From: Bremia lactucae
Taxonomy: Eukaryota; Oomycota; Peronosporomycetes; Peronosporales; Peronosporaceae
Direction of reading: 5' to 3'
NCBI RefSeq assembly: GCF_004359215.1
Contig: NC_090617.1
Location: 2,359,180-2,423,179, forward strand
Length of the DNA: 64,000 nucleotides
Under the pieces are notes generated by a model, which saw only the letters and a program-made list of their open reading frames with translations, was not told the origin of the DNA and searched no databases. How positions within the stretch are numbered: the stretch's first letter is position 1; each line of letters begins with the position of its first letter. Made by a program: the position numbers and the translations under genes. Shown one piece after another: positions 1-10,060 of this stretch.

Positions 1-345
1 TCCTGAATTCTTATCCATAAATAGGTATAGACCATTATGTCTATTTATTCCGCAGACTAATCAGCTGTAGAAGTAATCAAAGAGAGTTACAAGATAAGAT
101 AGATAAGAATTCATTTACATGTTTAGTATTAGTTTATAGTTAAGTCAGCATTTACAAAGATAGATTAAGAGACACTTAACTATATTAATACAGTTTTCAT
201 TTTACCCTCTTAAGTTAACTTGTCTTAAGAGAAGTCTTCCTCTATACGTACAGTGTACGTCACCTAACGGAAAGCACCACTCACAACTGAAGCAGTGTGA
301 AGTGGACTTGTACTGAAACAGTACAAGTCGTATTGCCCCGTTACA
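1..345 (+). repeat. LTR-A fragment, 5' part outside the window
   Basis: This matches the 3' three quarters of the LTR-A copies at 4297, 12786 and 29136. Shared blocks include the AGACTAATCAGCTGTAG segment, the GACTTGTACTG/CAGTACAAGTC hairpin and the terminal CCCCGTTACA. What follows (TAACTACAGTACTTAGTG) is not the CCTGGTAGCACT primer-binding site seen after the 5' LTRs, so this is probably a 3' or solo LTR. It is more diverged than the copies at 12786 and 29136. Confidence 0.85.
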
Positions 346-874
346 TAACTACAGTACTTAGTGCGTCGGGTGACGTCGCTAACGCGCCCACCACAACTAC
401 CTCACTGCGCGCAAGAGACGCCTACACACTAAGTACTTTAGTTAAGTGTCGTCACGGAAGCGGTAATCTGGCTCCTCGTGCGCACTTACTAAGTAGGAAA
501 TAGCTATCAGACTGATTTATATTTAATCGCATTAAATATAAATACCTATTTTTACCAATCAAAATGTCATTTCTATAGATAACAATTGGTATTGCGAGCG
601 TATCTTTTTAGATACCTCGCGTAACGGATGACGTTTGTCGTCATGCCTCCTAATGTGAATGCGCTTATGTGCATCAAATACACAAGGGCAGGTCACAAAT
701 GTGAACCACACCCGAGTGCTGGGTCTAATTACTTTATAAAGCAATTGACCCTCTTAGGTACACTAAGTGTACCTAACGGGAACTGTAAAACATTAGGGCA
801 ACTTTATCCCGTTTCACCGAGGTTAGAATAATGAAAATGCCCAGTATAGATAATATCGAATGTAAAGTTTGTAG
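346..874. other. Intergenic, unassigned repeat-like sequence with a perfect hairpin
   Basis: I see no supportable gene. A perfect 12-bp inverted repeat (TTTATATTTAAT, loop CGC) lies at 516-542. Short direct and inverted echoes such as ACTTAGTG/CACTAAGT suggest old LTR-type sequence of a family not otherwise represented here. The right part must include the 3' UTR of the CLC gene, which is transcribed leftwards. Confidence 0.4.
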
Positions 875-3490
875 CTACTGTTTAAAGCAGAAACTTTTAA
901 GCGCGCGTATCAGGCCTGGCGCCTGATACGGCGTCGTGGTGCCCAGGAACGTCATCATGCGCTCAAGGCTAATGCTGCCCATGAGCTTGCCAGATCGCGC
1001 TATGAAAACGTTATTCAGCTTAAGCATGCGGAATAGCATGTCAACGCGGCGCATCGGTGTCATCTCCATCAGCTGAAAAGGCGACGGATTAATCAGCACC
1101 GTCACTTTGCATGGCTCACACACCTTATTCGTGCCCCAATCCATAATTCTTCCACCACGCTTAAAGGCAAAGCGGATTGGAGAACTCAACAGCTGCTCTC
1201 GAAGCTCATTCAGATCGTCTATTGCTACGTCATCATCTGACGCGCCGTTGTCATCGCAAAGCGAAGAATTTATTGCCCCATACCTAGCAAAGACTGCTCG
1301 TGTTGAGTGCCGGGTGTTCGAGCTTATGCTGAGTGTCTCTAGGGCCATGGAAGTGACTGACCGAGGATTAGTCACTTTGAGCAGTGGAAAAAACTCACGA
1401 TCCGTAGGATGCCGAGAATTTGCTGGTGAGAGCAAAGCAGGTTCCACACCTTCTCGTTGACAGCGCGATACAGCATATGCCAATCGAGAGCGAGTGACTG
1501 TGGCCAGCAGAAATTGATTATCGTATGAGTCCACGATTGGGATAACAGATTCACTATCGCGGTTTAGCAAGGACAGTGCGTCGTTGTAAGTTGAATCAGC
1601 AGTTAAAACGCTCATTTTAGCGACATCCTTCATAACTTCCCAAGCTGGGATATCATAGGCAGCTTTTGGAAGCTTTTTTAAACGAGGTAGGTTGCTCGTG
1701 ACGATCAACACATCGTAAACGTTCTCGCTTAATCTCTTGGCAGTAAAATATGCCGCTAGAATAGCGACTGATACGGGCAAGTTAAGGCCATCCGTGTGTG
1801 AAATTTCCATGATGATAGCAGCGGTGGAGACGGCATGAGTAACGCCAGAAGAAAACGCTCCAGCACCGATGATAGCAAATTCAAACGGCTCGTAATGAGT
1901 GTGCCAAAGGCCAAACGCACGTACTGATTCGCCAACAAGGCGGCCAAAGATGCCTCCGATAACAAAAGTTGGAGTAAATAGACCAGCAGGCACTGGCAAA
2001 ATTATGCTAATAAGCGTCAGTATGAATTTCAAGGGTAAGAATATCAAAAGAGAACTTGAAAGAAATGCGCTTTCCTTATTCGTATTGTCAATACCATTGG
2101 TTCCATCAGCAGCGAAAAATTGCCTGTCTTTAGAGAAAAGTAAACCAAGAATGCGTCGAGGAGAGCCATGACGCAGAAACCACGCACTATCCCCATAAAA
2201 TTCTAGCCAACACGAGAAAAATATGACGACTAGTACGAGCCCAGACCGCCTACCAAGCGCGTTCCACCAGTTGTGCCTGGGTGAACTAGAAGGTGATGAT
2301 TCGAAAAAGTTGTCTCGTGCTCGCACAAGTATAGATAAGCTACGATTAAAAAGCGCACCTCCGAGGCCACAGACGATACCGATAATCAAAAATACACAGA
2401 GGTCGACAAGAGTTATCCCCCTACTCACATTCCCTATCTCTTTTTTAAAAGAAATGCCCATGCTGCGATTGCCGAAAAGTCCATAACGTGTATTTGTAGT
2501 ACCAAAGTCTGCGACCAGTGCGCCTACGATGGCTGCAAAGAAAGAGCGCGGTAAAGTTCGGACAAGATAGAAGTGCGATGTTACTTCGACTCCAAAGAGC
2601 ACACCCCCGAATGGGGATCCGAATGTAGCAGCCACGCCAGCTGCACACGCGCAAGCCAGCATCTCAAGCCTCTTCGTTTCGTCGTCACGGACGCGGTGAA
2701 ACGGACGCCAATTCATCAAAATGCTCGCAAAACCACACGAGATCATGATAAATGGACCCTCTTTACCAATCGATAGCCCTGCTCCTAATGCAGCCATCAG
2801 CCCTACAATCTTGGTAGCTACACAGCGAAAGGATAGGTATTTGCTCATGTCAATGCCCGAAATGGCAACTCTCATGAAAGGCAAACCAGATCCTGCAGCT
2901 TGCGGACACACACAATGGGTCAATACGACCGAAAATCCGCCAGCAACAAGCGCCGACGCTAAAAAAAGTTTGAAGCCTTGGCCACCAACCCACTGGTGGT
3001 ATCGTGCAATCTCGATAGCCCACATATCGATAACAAGTCCTAGGCTTCCTGCAAAGATGCCAATAGCAATTAATAACAGTGGACTCTGGACCAATACGAA
3101 CAGCCCGAACAGCCCTTTCGGGTAATCAGCCACATATGTTGAGTGCAGCCTTTTGTGGAAGGCGACTGCCTTATCAAACGACGGCTGTGTGTTTTTAACG
3201 GCTGCATCGGGGAATGGCGTATTTGGAGCAAGCTGCAATTCCGGCAGTGCTATAACAGGTTTATATTGAGCAGGCGACTCCCGATCTAGAAAAGGGTTCA
3301 TAATTCGCTGCATGACGCTGTCGGCGCGCCGCCAGGGCGACCAGATCTGCGGAATCGGTGAGCGTCGCCGCAAAACATTAATAGAATCCAAAGTGAAGCT
3401 TGGCCGTGAAACTGGGCTGACATCACTTGAGACCGACGTGGTGCGCAGAGGCCGGTCCTTGCTCATTGTTACTGTGCTATGGCACTTCAA
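875..3490 (-). CDS. CLC-type voltage-gated chloride channel with CBS domains
   Basis: An intronless frame of 871 aa encoding a CLC anion channel with a cytoplasmic N-terminus, a membrane core (about 125-600) and C-terminal CBS domains (about 619-680 and 800-860). Family motifs seen are GSGLP at 200-204 (Ser as in chloride-selective members), GKEGPF at 242-247 with the gating Glu244, and VPAGLFTP at 500-507. In GVEVTS (300-305) the position of the proton glutamate of CLC exchangers is Val303. Proton-uncoupled channels (CLC-0/1/2 type) have Val there, so I infer a channel, probably at the plasma membrane, rather than an endosomal antiporter. Start choice is uncertain: Met9 (3466) gives a plausible MSKDRP start. 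The frame is open throughout and looks functional. Flanking repeats on both sides isolate it from other genes. Confidence 0.93.
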   Translation of the reverse strand: MKCHSTVTMSKDRPLRTTSVSSDVSPVSRPSFTLDSINVLRRRSPIPQIWSPWRRADSVMQRIMNPFLDRESPAQYKPVIALPELQLAPNTPFPDAAVKNTQPSFDKAVAFHKRLHSTYVADYPKGLFGLFVLVQSPLLLIAIGIFAGSLGLVIDMWAIEIARYHQWVGGQGFKLFLASALVAGGFSVVLTHCVCPQAAGSGLPFMRVAISGIDMSKYLSFRCVATKIVGLMAALGAGLSIGKEGPFIMISCGFASILMNWRPFHRVRDDETKRLEMLACACAAGVAATFGSPFGGVLFGVEVTSHFYLVRTLPRSFFAAIVGALVADFGTTNTRYGLFGNRSMGISFKKEIGNVSRGITLVDLCVFLIIGIVCGLGGALFNRSLSILVRARDNFFESSPSSSPRHNWWNALGRRSGLVLVVIFFSCWLEFYGDSAWFLRHGSPRRILGLLFSKDRQFFAADGTNGIDNTNKESAFLSSSLLIFLPLKFILTLISIILPVPAGLFTPTFVIGGIFGRLVGESVRAFGLWHTHYEPFEFAIIGAGAFSSGVTHAVSTAAIIMEISHTDGLNLPVSVAILAAYFTAKRLSENVYDVLIVTSNLPRLKKLPKAAYDIPAWEVMKDVAKMSVLTADSTYNDALSLLNRDSESVIPIVDSYDNQFLLATVTRSRLAYAVSRCQREGVEPALLSPANSRHPTDREFFPLLKVTNPRSVTSMALETLSISSNTRHSTRAVFARYGAINSSLCDDNGASDDDVAIDDLNELREQLLSSPIRFAFKRGGRIMDWGTNKVCEPCKVTVLINPSPFQLMEMTPMRRVDMLFRMLKLNNVFIARSGKLMGSISLERMMTFLGTTTPYQAPGLIRALKSFCFKQ

Positions 3491-3727
3491 AAATACATAA
3501 AATTAATGACAGTTGAACATTTTACCATGTGCAAACCAAATACTGGGAATCGTTGGAGCTTATCTTTTTTGAAATTAATTTGGCATCAATCATATCATAC
3601 ACTCTTGGGAGAAGTCGTTCGTACAAATCCAGTGACACTTTCTGTCACGATACTTCAATCTGATATTTAGCCTGTTAAGATCGCAGACTTATGTTGCGGC
3701 CAATCGCATATATGTGACATGTCTGAC
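3491..3727. other. Upstream region of the CLC gene
   Basis: AT-rich intergenic sequence holding the presumed promoter and 5' UTR of the leftward CLC gene. I see no conserved core promoter element I would defend, and no RNA gene or ORF of merit. Confidence 0.4.
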
Positions 3728-4182
3728 GTGTAAGTTGGTAGCCGTTAATGCTTTTTAATTTGTGGTTTAATTCACATTGTGAGTAGAATACTTTTATCTA
3801 TTTGAAATAGGTAATATCACTAAAGTCCCATTTATTATAGGTAATACACGTGGCAGCCGGCCAAAATCTATTTGAAAGTCTAAGGGTAAGGGCTTATATA
3901 TTTTTGTATAAAATGAGTTTAATTCCCCTTCTGATCTAAATAGCGTGTCGCTAAGGCTTGCGCATCGATCAGTGAAAGTACTAAGCCTTCGTAAGGTACA
4001 CATTCTCGGGCATTAGTTGACGCCTGGTTCTACGAACCACTAAGTCCCTTAAATTAGGACTAGTTAAGCTTAACGACTTTTATGACTCGTTGAATTGTTA
4101 CTGTTATTAGTTCGACAGAATTTAGTGACTCGTAAAGATCTTAAGTCTTTCTCTAAATAAATGAGCGAGGAAGCTCCGCGCA
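3728..4182 (+). repeat. Degenerate LTR-B copy
   Basis: Shares ordered blocks with the LTR-B copies at 43277 and 50421: the CCCATTTATTAT segment, the CTAAGGCTTGCGCATCGATC block, the run around GACTAGTTAAGCT, the AAGTCTTTCTCT block and the end GCTCCGCGCA. The next bases (CCTGGAAGCCTGGTAGCACT) include the same CTGGTAGCACT primer-binding-type sequence found after the family A 5' LTRs. Further leader-like sequence continues to 4291. The left boundary is approximate. Confidence 0.65.
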
Positions 4183-4296
4183 CCTGGAAGCCTGGTAGCA
4201 CTCGTAGTCAACCTAAACCTGATTCTTTATAAGACTTACCCTTTGTGAGAATGGATTCTTTTTCAAAACTTTCAGAGGCGAAACGCTTAGCTATAC

Positions 4297-4768
4297 TGTA
4301 ACGGGGTGTATCGTTAAATGAAATTAACACTTAAAGGTTGTTAATTAATACATTATCTAAGAGGTAGATAATATTTGGAGAATATTACTTCACGTGGGGG
4401 GGTAATATTATCTATAAGGGTTATGAATTGGTAGAAATAGACCATTATATCTACTTTCTTCGCGGTCCAGTCAGCGCTGGACGCGCGCAAGAGAAAGACA
4501 GATAAAACTTTTAGTACACATTTGTATTAGTTTATAATTAAGTTTGTATTAAGTCGATAGACAAGAAGAACTTAATTATATTAATACAGTTTTCATCAAC
4601 CCTCTTTAAAGCAAGTGTTTTAAAGAGAAGACTTCCTCTGCACTTACTGTACGTGAAGTGACGTGAGGCACCACTTGCACTGAGGCAGTGACGTGAGGCA
4701 CCACTTGCACTGAGGCAGTGCGAAGTGGACTTGTAATAAAGCAGTACAAGTCGTAGTGCCCCGTTACA
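4297..4768 (+). repeat. LTR-A, 5' LTR of Gypsy element E1
   Basis: Starts TGTAACGGGG and ends CCCCGTTACA, the termini shared by all family A copies. It is 472 bp, longer than the 449-bp copy at 12786, mainly because of an exact 30-bp tandem duplication at 4661-4690 and 4691-4720. The LTR opens with a small hairpin (TGTAACG ... CGTTA). CCTGGTAGCACT follows directly as the presumed primer-binding site. Confidence 0.92.
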
Positions 4769-4790
4769 CCTGGTAGCACTTTGTAGTCCG
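4769..4790 (+). promoter_or_regulatory. Primer-binding site of E1
   Basis: CCTGGTAGCACTTTGTAGTC follows the LTR end directly. The same motif follows the LTRs at 12786 (13235), and in reverse those at 47568 and 63963. TGGTAGCACT resembles the 3' end complement of a host tRNA; which tRNA was not determined. Confidence 0.7.
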
Positions 4791-4819
4791 TCCAAAGACC
4801 ACAGTTCCAATCATCTAAT

Positions 4820-5890
4820 ATGGACATGTTAGATGATAATGGAAATACGCATCACGTTTCGCGTGATAGCTACTCCTTTCTAAGTGACATAGAAAGGAGT
4901 GCGGTCGAACGAATGAGTTCGACCGTAGGAAACGATGCCATCTTGGCCATGCTGTCCAATTTGGACAGAGATGCCCTCGATTCAGCCATCGCCAAGTTCA
5001 TACAACATGAACTTGACGAGATGAAGGAGAAGGTAGCCTTGCTTAATCAGCAAGGCTCTCAACAGGCAGAACTGTTGAGGTTAAAGCAGGTACAGACCCC
5101 TGTACCTGGGATGACGCAAACGCGTCGTCCGGAAACCTTAAAGATTGACATCTCTAAGTATAGGGGAGTCGAAGAAGACTCCCTTTTAAGATGGTTTGTC
5201 TAGTTGGACGATGCCATAAGGGTTCGTCACATCGTCGACGAGCAAATGCAAGTCGCATTTGCTCAGTCAGGTCGTGCCAAAACTTGGGCACTAGGCCTTA
5301 AATTGCGCGCCCATATGTCTTTGGGTCGCAAGAGGCTTTAACAGCTTGGCTCAAATAGACGTTTGAACCGCCTAGATCTGAGCTCAGAGCTCGATCTGAG
5401 CTTCTGAAACTCAAGCAAAGCAAGCGTGATGTTCACGCATATGCCTAATACACGTTGACCACGGTGTTCATAGAAGGATTTGCGGATGGCCCCGTTAAGA
5501 CCCACCTGTTCCGCTTGGAACTCGATACGCTTGAAGAAGCAATATCCGTTGCGGAACAAGGAGGACTTTACCTTGAGACAGGCTCACGCTAGTTCGTCAT
5601 CGTACCGTCCTCCAAGACGAAAAGAGCTGGGAGGTCCAGAACCCTTGGACCTTTCTTACGTCGAAAGTGAGAGACCTCGCTTTTCGAGCAATAAGCGATT
5701 GCAGAAATGCAATCGCTGTCAAAAGTTTGGACACTACGCTCATGAGCGTAGTGCCCCACGCCCAGTACCGAGAGGTACTGATCGTAATTATGGACCGAAT
5801 GCCAAAAAGGGCAACGTTTGTGTGTCCGACGTTGTTGCGAAATCGCAACAGCGAGGCGGACCGCCAAAAAACGGTCGGGGGCAGTAGGGC
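4820..5890 (+). pseudogene. Gag polyprotein remnant (E1)
   Basis: Begins MDMLDDNGNTHH and reads 127 aa to a stop at 5203, continuing in frame fragments to 5887. The last part (5480-5887, 135 aa) holds the nucleocapsid region with CNRCQKFGHYAHER. This is a CCHC knuckle (C-x2-C-x4-H-x4-C) in which the last Cys is Arg. Several stops, including those after LLRWFV and GRKRL, are shared exactly with the copy at 13285. Not functional. The segment is unusually rich in short perfect inverted repeats. Confidence 0.85.
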
Positions 5891-6630
5891 GCAACGCCCT
5901 ACTGATCCAGCAACCTCAAGAGAATTTGCAAATCTCCTGACTAAAGTTGCTCCAGACACACAATCTTTATGTGTCTCTACACTTGGTGATGAGGGATACC
6001 TCATCACCTTGAAGCTAAAGTGGCAAATGATTTGTCACTTAGAGCCGTAGTGAACTGCGGAGCGTCGAATAACTTTATTCGTCGCCAGGCACTAGAGGGT
6101 CGTAGGCTCAAATATGTTAAGCGCGACATCCCTCCAACGAGGAGGACGTGGGTCTTGCGACAGGCGCATCGATAACAGTAATGAAACGCGTAATGAAATT
6201 TCACTACACGTTAAAAGATTTACAGTACGATGATGATTTCATCGTACTAGATTTGGATGACAAATTTGATGTCATCCTTGATTTACCTTGGCTCAGAAAA
6301 TATGAGCCAAGGATCAGCTGGCAGCATCGATCCGTAAAGATGCCTGCCACTTGTTCATCAGATGGCCATCTGATGAACGTCTTGGAGCGTCCACAAGCGT
6401 GTGGATGTACTACGAGTGAGTGCGATGGCCTCACTTGTGGTACGGTCGTTTTCACGACTGCACAAGACCTCCGTTTGAAAACCATCACACTGTGGAGTTA
6501 GATACCGACGGCTGTGCACAAGCACATCCAGCGTCGAAATTCGACCACTCAAATAAGTTGAGTGGTACGAAACAAGGATGCTTGCTTCGAAAGCAACATT
6601 CAAGAACATTTGAAACCGCTGTCTATTAGA
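5891..6630 (+). pseudogene. Retropepsin region remnant (E1)
   Basis: Protease-like core: the active-site region reads VNCGASNNFIRR around 6045-6085, whereas E8 reads LVDCGASNNFIR. The catalytic Asp is therefore Asn here, and again in the copy at 13285. Downstream, 6148-6501 encodes the typical tail VILDLPWLRKYEP (the ILGMxWL-type motif after Gypsy proteases). Stops interrupt the frame. Confidence 0.75.
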
Positions 6631-7116
6631 GACAATGCGAAAATTCTAGATCGACTGGAGAGTCGATCCTAGAGTATCTCGCTGTGGTTGCACAACCACA
6701 GCAAGAGGCAGTGGGGGATATTTTCCAAATAGAACTTGAGGGAATAGTCCCCAAGATTGTGCAAGAAAAAGACCCTAGAAACCTGCGGTCAAAGGATCGC
6801 AGGTTCCTTTGGAAGTAAGTTCCAAAGAGGAAACTGAGACATTAAATACCTAAGTAAACAGCGGATCAAGTGTAGGCGCTGATCTGATAGCGCCTTCGAA
6901 GATAACTTTGGAGATAACTCAAATGTCAACGCTAGAACCGAAACGGTTCTTGCGTGATATGCGTAGTGGCTAAGTCAAGCAGATCTGCATACTTGTTGCA
7001 GATGACAAATACGTGGCCGATATTTGGTCGGCAATAGCATTTCCTGAGAACGAACGGGTTCTCAGCAGCTCATCGATGAACGGAAATGTCCTCGATGAGA
7101 AGGCTTGGATTGAACG

Positions 7117-8460
7117 TTGTACTCCCCAGCCTGGCAGTCTTCGAAGACAAATCCCTTATATAAAGATTTGATCGAATTGAAGGATGCATTTCCTGAATCC
7201 CTACCGTGCGAGTTGCCTAAGAATAAATGCACTCGATACGAAATCGATATGATTCCAGGTCCGAATTACTGTGTCATGAACCAGTGGCCATTGCCTCGTG
7301 AACTAGTAAAAGCGATCGACGAATTCTTTGCCAATCGCTTAGCAGCGGGCCATATGAGGGAGACGACCTCCCAACATAGCTCTCTGACCTTCTGTGCGCG
7401 TAAAGCAACAGGAGGATGGCGGATTGTGCATGCGTTTAATTTATTGAACGCTGCAACGGTACCGGCTCAAACGCCGATACCACGAAAAGACGTAATTATA
7501 GATGATATGTCAAAAAGTTCTATTTCGTCAATAAATTGGATGGATGAATTCTATCAGATCCTTATGCGTGAACAAGATATCCCGTTCATCACAGTAAGAA
7601 CACCAAGCGGAATGCTATGTGAGTGGCTAGTTATGTCACAGGGACTTAGTAATGCCCCTGCGACATTTAATAGATGTGTAACCAATCTGTTGAGATCGGT
7701 GCGGGATTTCGCACCATTTTAATGACGTCTTCGTTCATAGCAGAGCCATTACGGAAAGCCGGACGTTGGAATACGTCCGAAAGATTCTTGCACCGATGCG
7801 TAAGCATAAGTTTTACGCAAGTCTCAAGAAGTGTATATTCGCCGCAAGTAAACACCACTTCTTGGGTGCATCGTGGGTACGCCATGATCCGAAAAAGATT
7901 AAGGCAATCACCGACTGGCCAATGCCAGTCGATGTAAAAGGACTTCGAAACTTCATCGGCTTAGCGGCGGAATTACAAAGGTATTCCCGCAATTATGCCG
8001 AAATGACAGTACATATATCTTCATTGTTGGAGAGAATTTTAAGGTGGCCATGGAAGGCTGATTGTCAGCTTTTCTTTGAGGGTATCTAGCAAAGCTTGAG
8101 GCAATCGCCAATCCTGGCGATTGCTAACCAAAACAGACCATTTCAAATGGTCTGTGACGCCAGCGATTTTGCAATCGGCTGTGCGTTAATGCAATACGAC
8201 ACAGACGGCGCAGAGCGTCGTCTGTCATTTATCGCGTCAGTTGTAACCAGCTGAACAAAATTATCCAGTGCATAACAAGAACTCCTTGCCATTAAATATG
8301 TCGGCCGTAAACAGTCCACACCTCTTGCAAAGGATGGCGAGATCGTTGTCTTTCTTCGCGGAGTACAACTTCTCCGTAGAATATAATTCACGACGACTTA
8401 TCATCGTCGCTGATGCTCTTTCGCGCCGGACCCATTTTTGAGCCGGCTTCGCAAAACAAC
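7117..8460 (+). pseudogene. Reverse transcriptase / RNase H remnant (E1)
   Basis: 7117-7722 encodes the RT fingers and palm (GGWRIVHAFN, TPIPRKDVIIDDM, LVMSQGLSNAPATFNRCVTNLL). The frame breaks just before the catalytic box, and the YxDD motif is altered to HFNDVFVHS. 7766-8089 continues RT (KKCIFAASKHHFLG, KGLRNFIGLA). RNase H starts near 8150 with MVCDASDFAIGCALMQYD and fades by 8460. Confidence 0.87.
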
Positions 8461-9455
8461 AGTGAGGATAAGCCCACTGTTGCAACAATAAGTGTTCCAT
8501 CACCAACATTACTTGACGACGTTAGAGGAGCTTATCAAAAAGATAAAGCTCTTCAAGGGCTGATTGATTATCTTAGAAATCCATCCCAACAATCGTTGAA
8601 AGGATTGGCGAAATTGTACCGATCCTCAGCAGATCGATACACAACACGCAATGGTTTACTGTATGCACGGGCATTGCTAGCGACCCACCTCGTGTCGTCA
8701 TCCCTACCCATAATGATTTGTTTGTACGCATAATGTATGGGCGTCACGATGCTCCAATAAATGAGCATCGTGAACGTGAGAAGACTTATCTCACGGTAAG
8801 TTGCGACTTCTATGGGCGCGCCAGTATGAGTTCGTCCGCAAGTCCATACGTGCTTGCGAAGTTTGTCAACGGGTGGAGCCCAGTGCTTCATCCCGTGCTC
8901 CGTTACAACCTCTGCCTGTTCCGGTGAGTGTTGGCAGTCCGTATCTATGGACTTCGTCTTCGGTTTTCCCGAAGACGATCACAAAACAGTGGAATCCTTG
9001 TTTTTGTAGACCGATTCAGCAAGATGGTACATCTTGCTGCAGTACTAGAGTCGATTACGGCTCCGGGTTGTGCCCGTGTATTTATCGACACGGTATTCAA
9101 ACTCCATGGGCTAACACGTGAACGGGTCTCAGATCGAGGCCCCAGATTCACAGCGGAATTCTGGCAAACTGTGGTCAAATCCCTTGGAACACAGTTGAAA
9201 ATGTCAACTTCTGACCATTTTGAAAATGATAATCCGACAGAACGTGCAAATTGTATCCTTGAAGAGTTAGTTCGAGAATACGTCCACTTTTTCGCAAGTT
9301 GGAGCGAGTTCTTGTCGATTGTGGAGTTTGCCATAAACAATTCAGTGCATGCTCCTAGAAGCATACATGGTTTTACGAAGCATACATGGTTTTACGAAGC
9401 ATACATGGTTTTACGTGAATGGCTTACGTTATCCACATTAACCCAGCCTGTTTAA
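8461..9455 (+). pseudogene. Integrase core remnant (E1)
   Basis: 8718-8927 covers the zinc-binding N-domain in broken frames (HREREKTY, ACEVCQRVEPS). 8928-9455 encodes the DDE core: VFVDRFSKMVHLA (first Asp), RERVSDRGPRFTAEFW (second Asp), NPTERANCILEELVREYVHF (Glu). At 9361-9417 a 19-bp unit (GCATACATGGTTTTACGAA) occurs three times in tandem, shifting frame near the end. Confidence 0.88.
9361..9417 (+). repeat. Triplicated 19-bp unit inside integrase
   Basis: GCATACATGGTTTTACGAA occurs at 9361, 9380 and 9399, the last unit diverging at its end. E5 has one equivalent at about 40457. Two extra 19-bp units change the frame by 38 nt. Confidence 0.85.
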
Positions 9456-9485
9456 AAGTGGCTTTATTTCAAGGGGGGGACTCGC

Positions 9486-10060
9486 TTGAGCAAAGTACCT
9501 TCTAGGTCTTGCTCATCACGCATTGACCGTAGGGTCAACGCGAATGATAACAATGTTGATTCAGTCAACATTGAAGTGGACAAACTCAGTAGTAACAAAA
9601 ATGCTATTATTGACTTTGATAACGATGCCGAAATACACCGCATCGATGACAATGATGTTAGTCAGAACAAAATGCTCTCACTAATGAGGAGAATGAAATC
9701 TTCGCAGTGCGCACCGGTCGCACTGACGATAAAAAAAACTGAGCCTGCAGGTGAATACCTGCTGGCTTTTCGTACAGGATTTCAACGCAGATGCGGTGGA
9801 CTGACAGAAACGGAACTCTGACAAAAATGGAAGTGCAAACATTCTTCATTTAATGTCAACGACCTAGTCCTACTGTCTACGGTAAACCTACCAAAAAATG
9901 TAATGACGAATGTAGGCAGTAATAAAGCGCAGGTATATCGGCCCGTTTCGTGTACTACATCGCCAAGGCAATGCTTACACGATCGGGCTGCCTCGTAGTA
10001 TGTGTACGCATCCTACGGTTTATGTTGGGCGCCTCCGCTTGTGCCATCAGAACGAGGCTT
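9486..10060 (+). pseudogene. Integrase C-terminal / chromo-like module remnant (E1)
   Basis: Homologous to the better preserved 40584-41261 frame of E5. It starts after a GGGGGGACTCGCTTGAGCAA stretch (9473 onward) and shows the SKxxSLMRRMKSSQCAPVALTIKKTEPA block and the later GSNKAQVYRPVSCTTS / LPRSMCTHPTVYVGRLRLCHQNE region in shifting frames. The end overlaps the antisense ORF. Confidence 0.65.

Noticed and set aside
297..503. 68-aa plus-strand frame near the left end
   Set aside because: It starts inside the LTR-A end and has no recognisable domain; likely chance.
1107..3125. Plus-strand frames of 87-134 aa over the CLC gene
   Set aside because: Antisense shadows of a conserved membrane protein; no domain and no start context.
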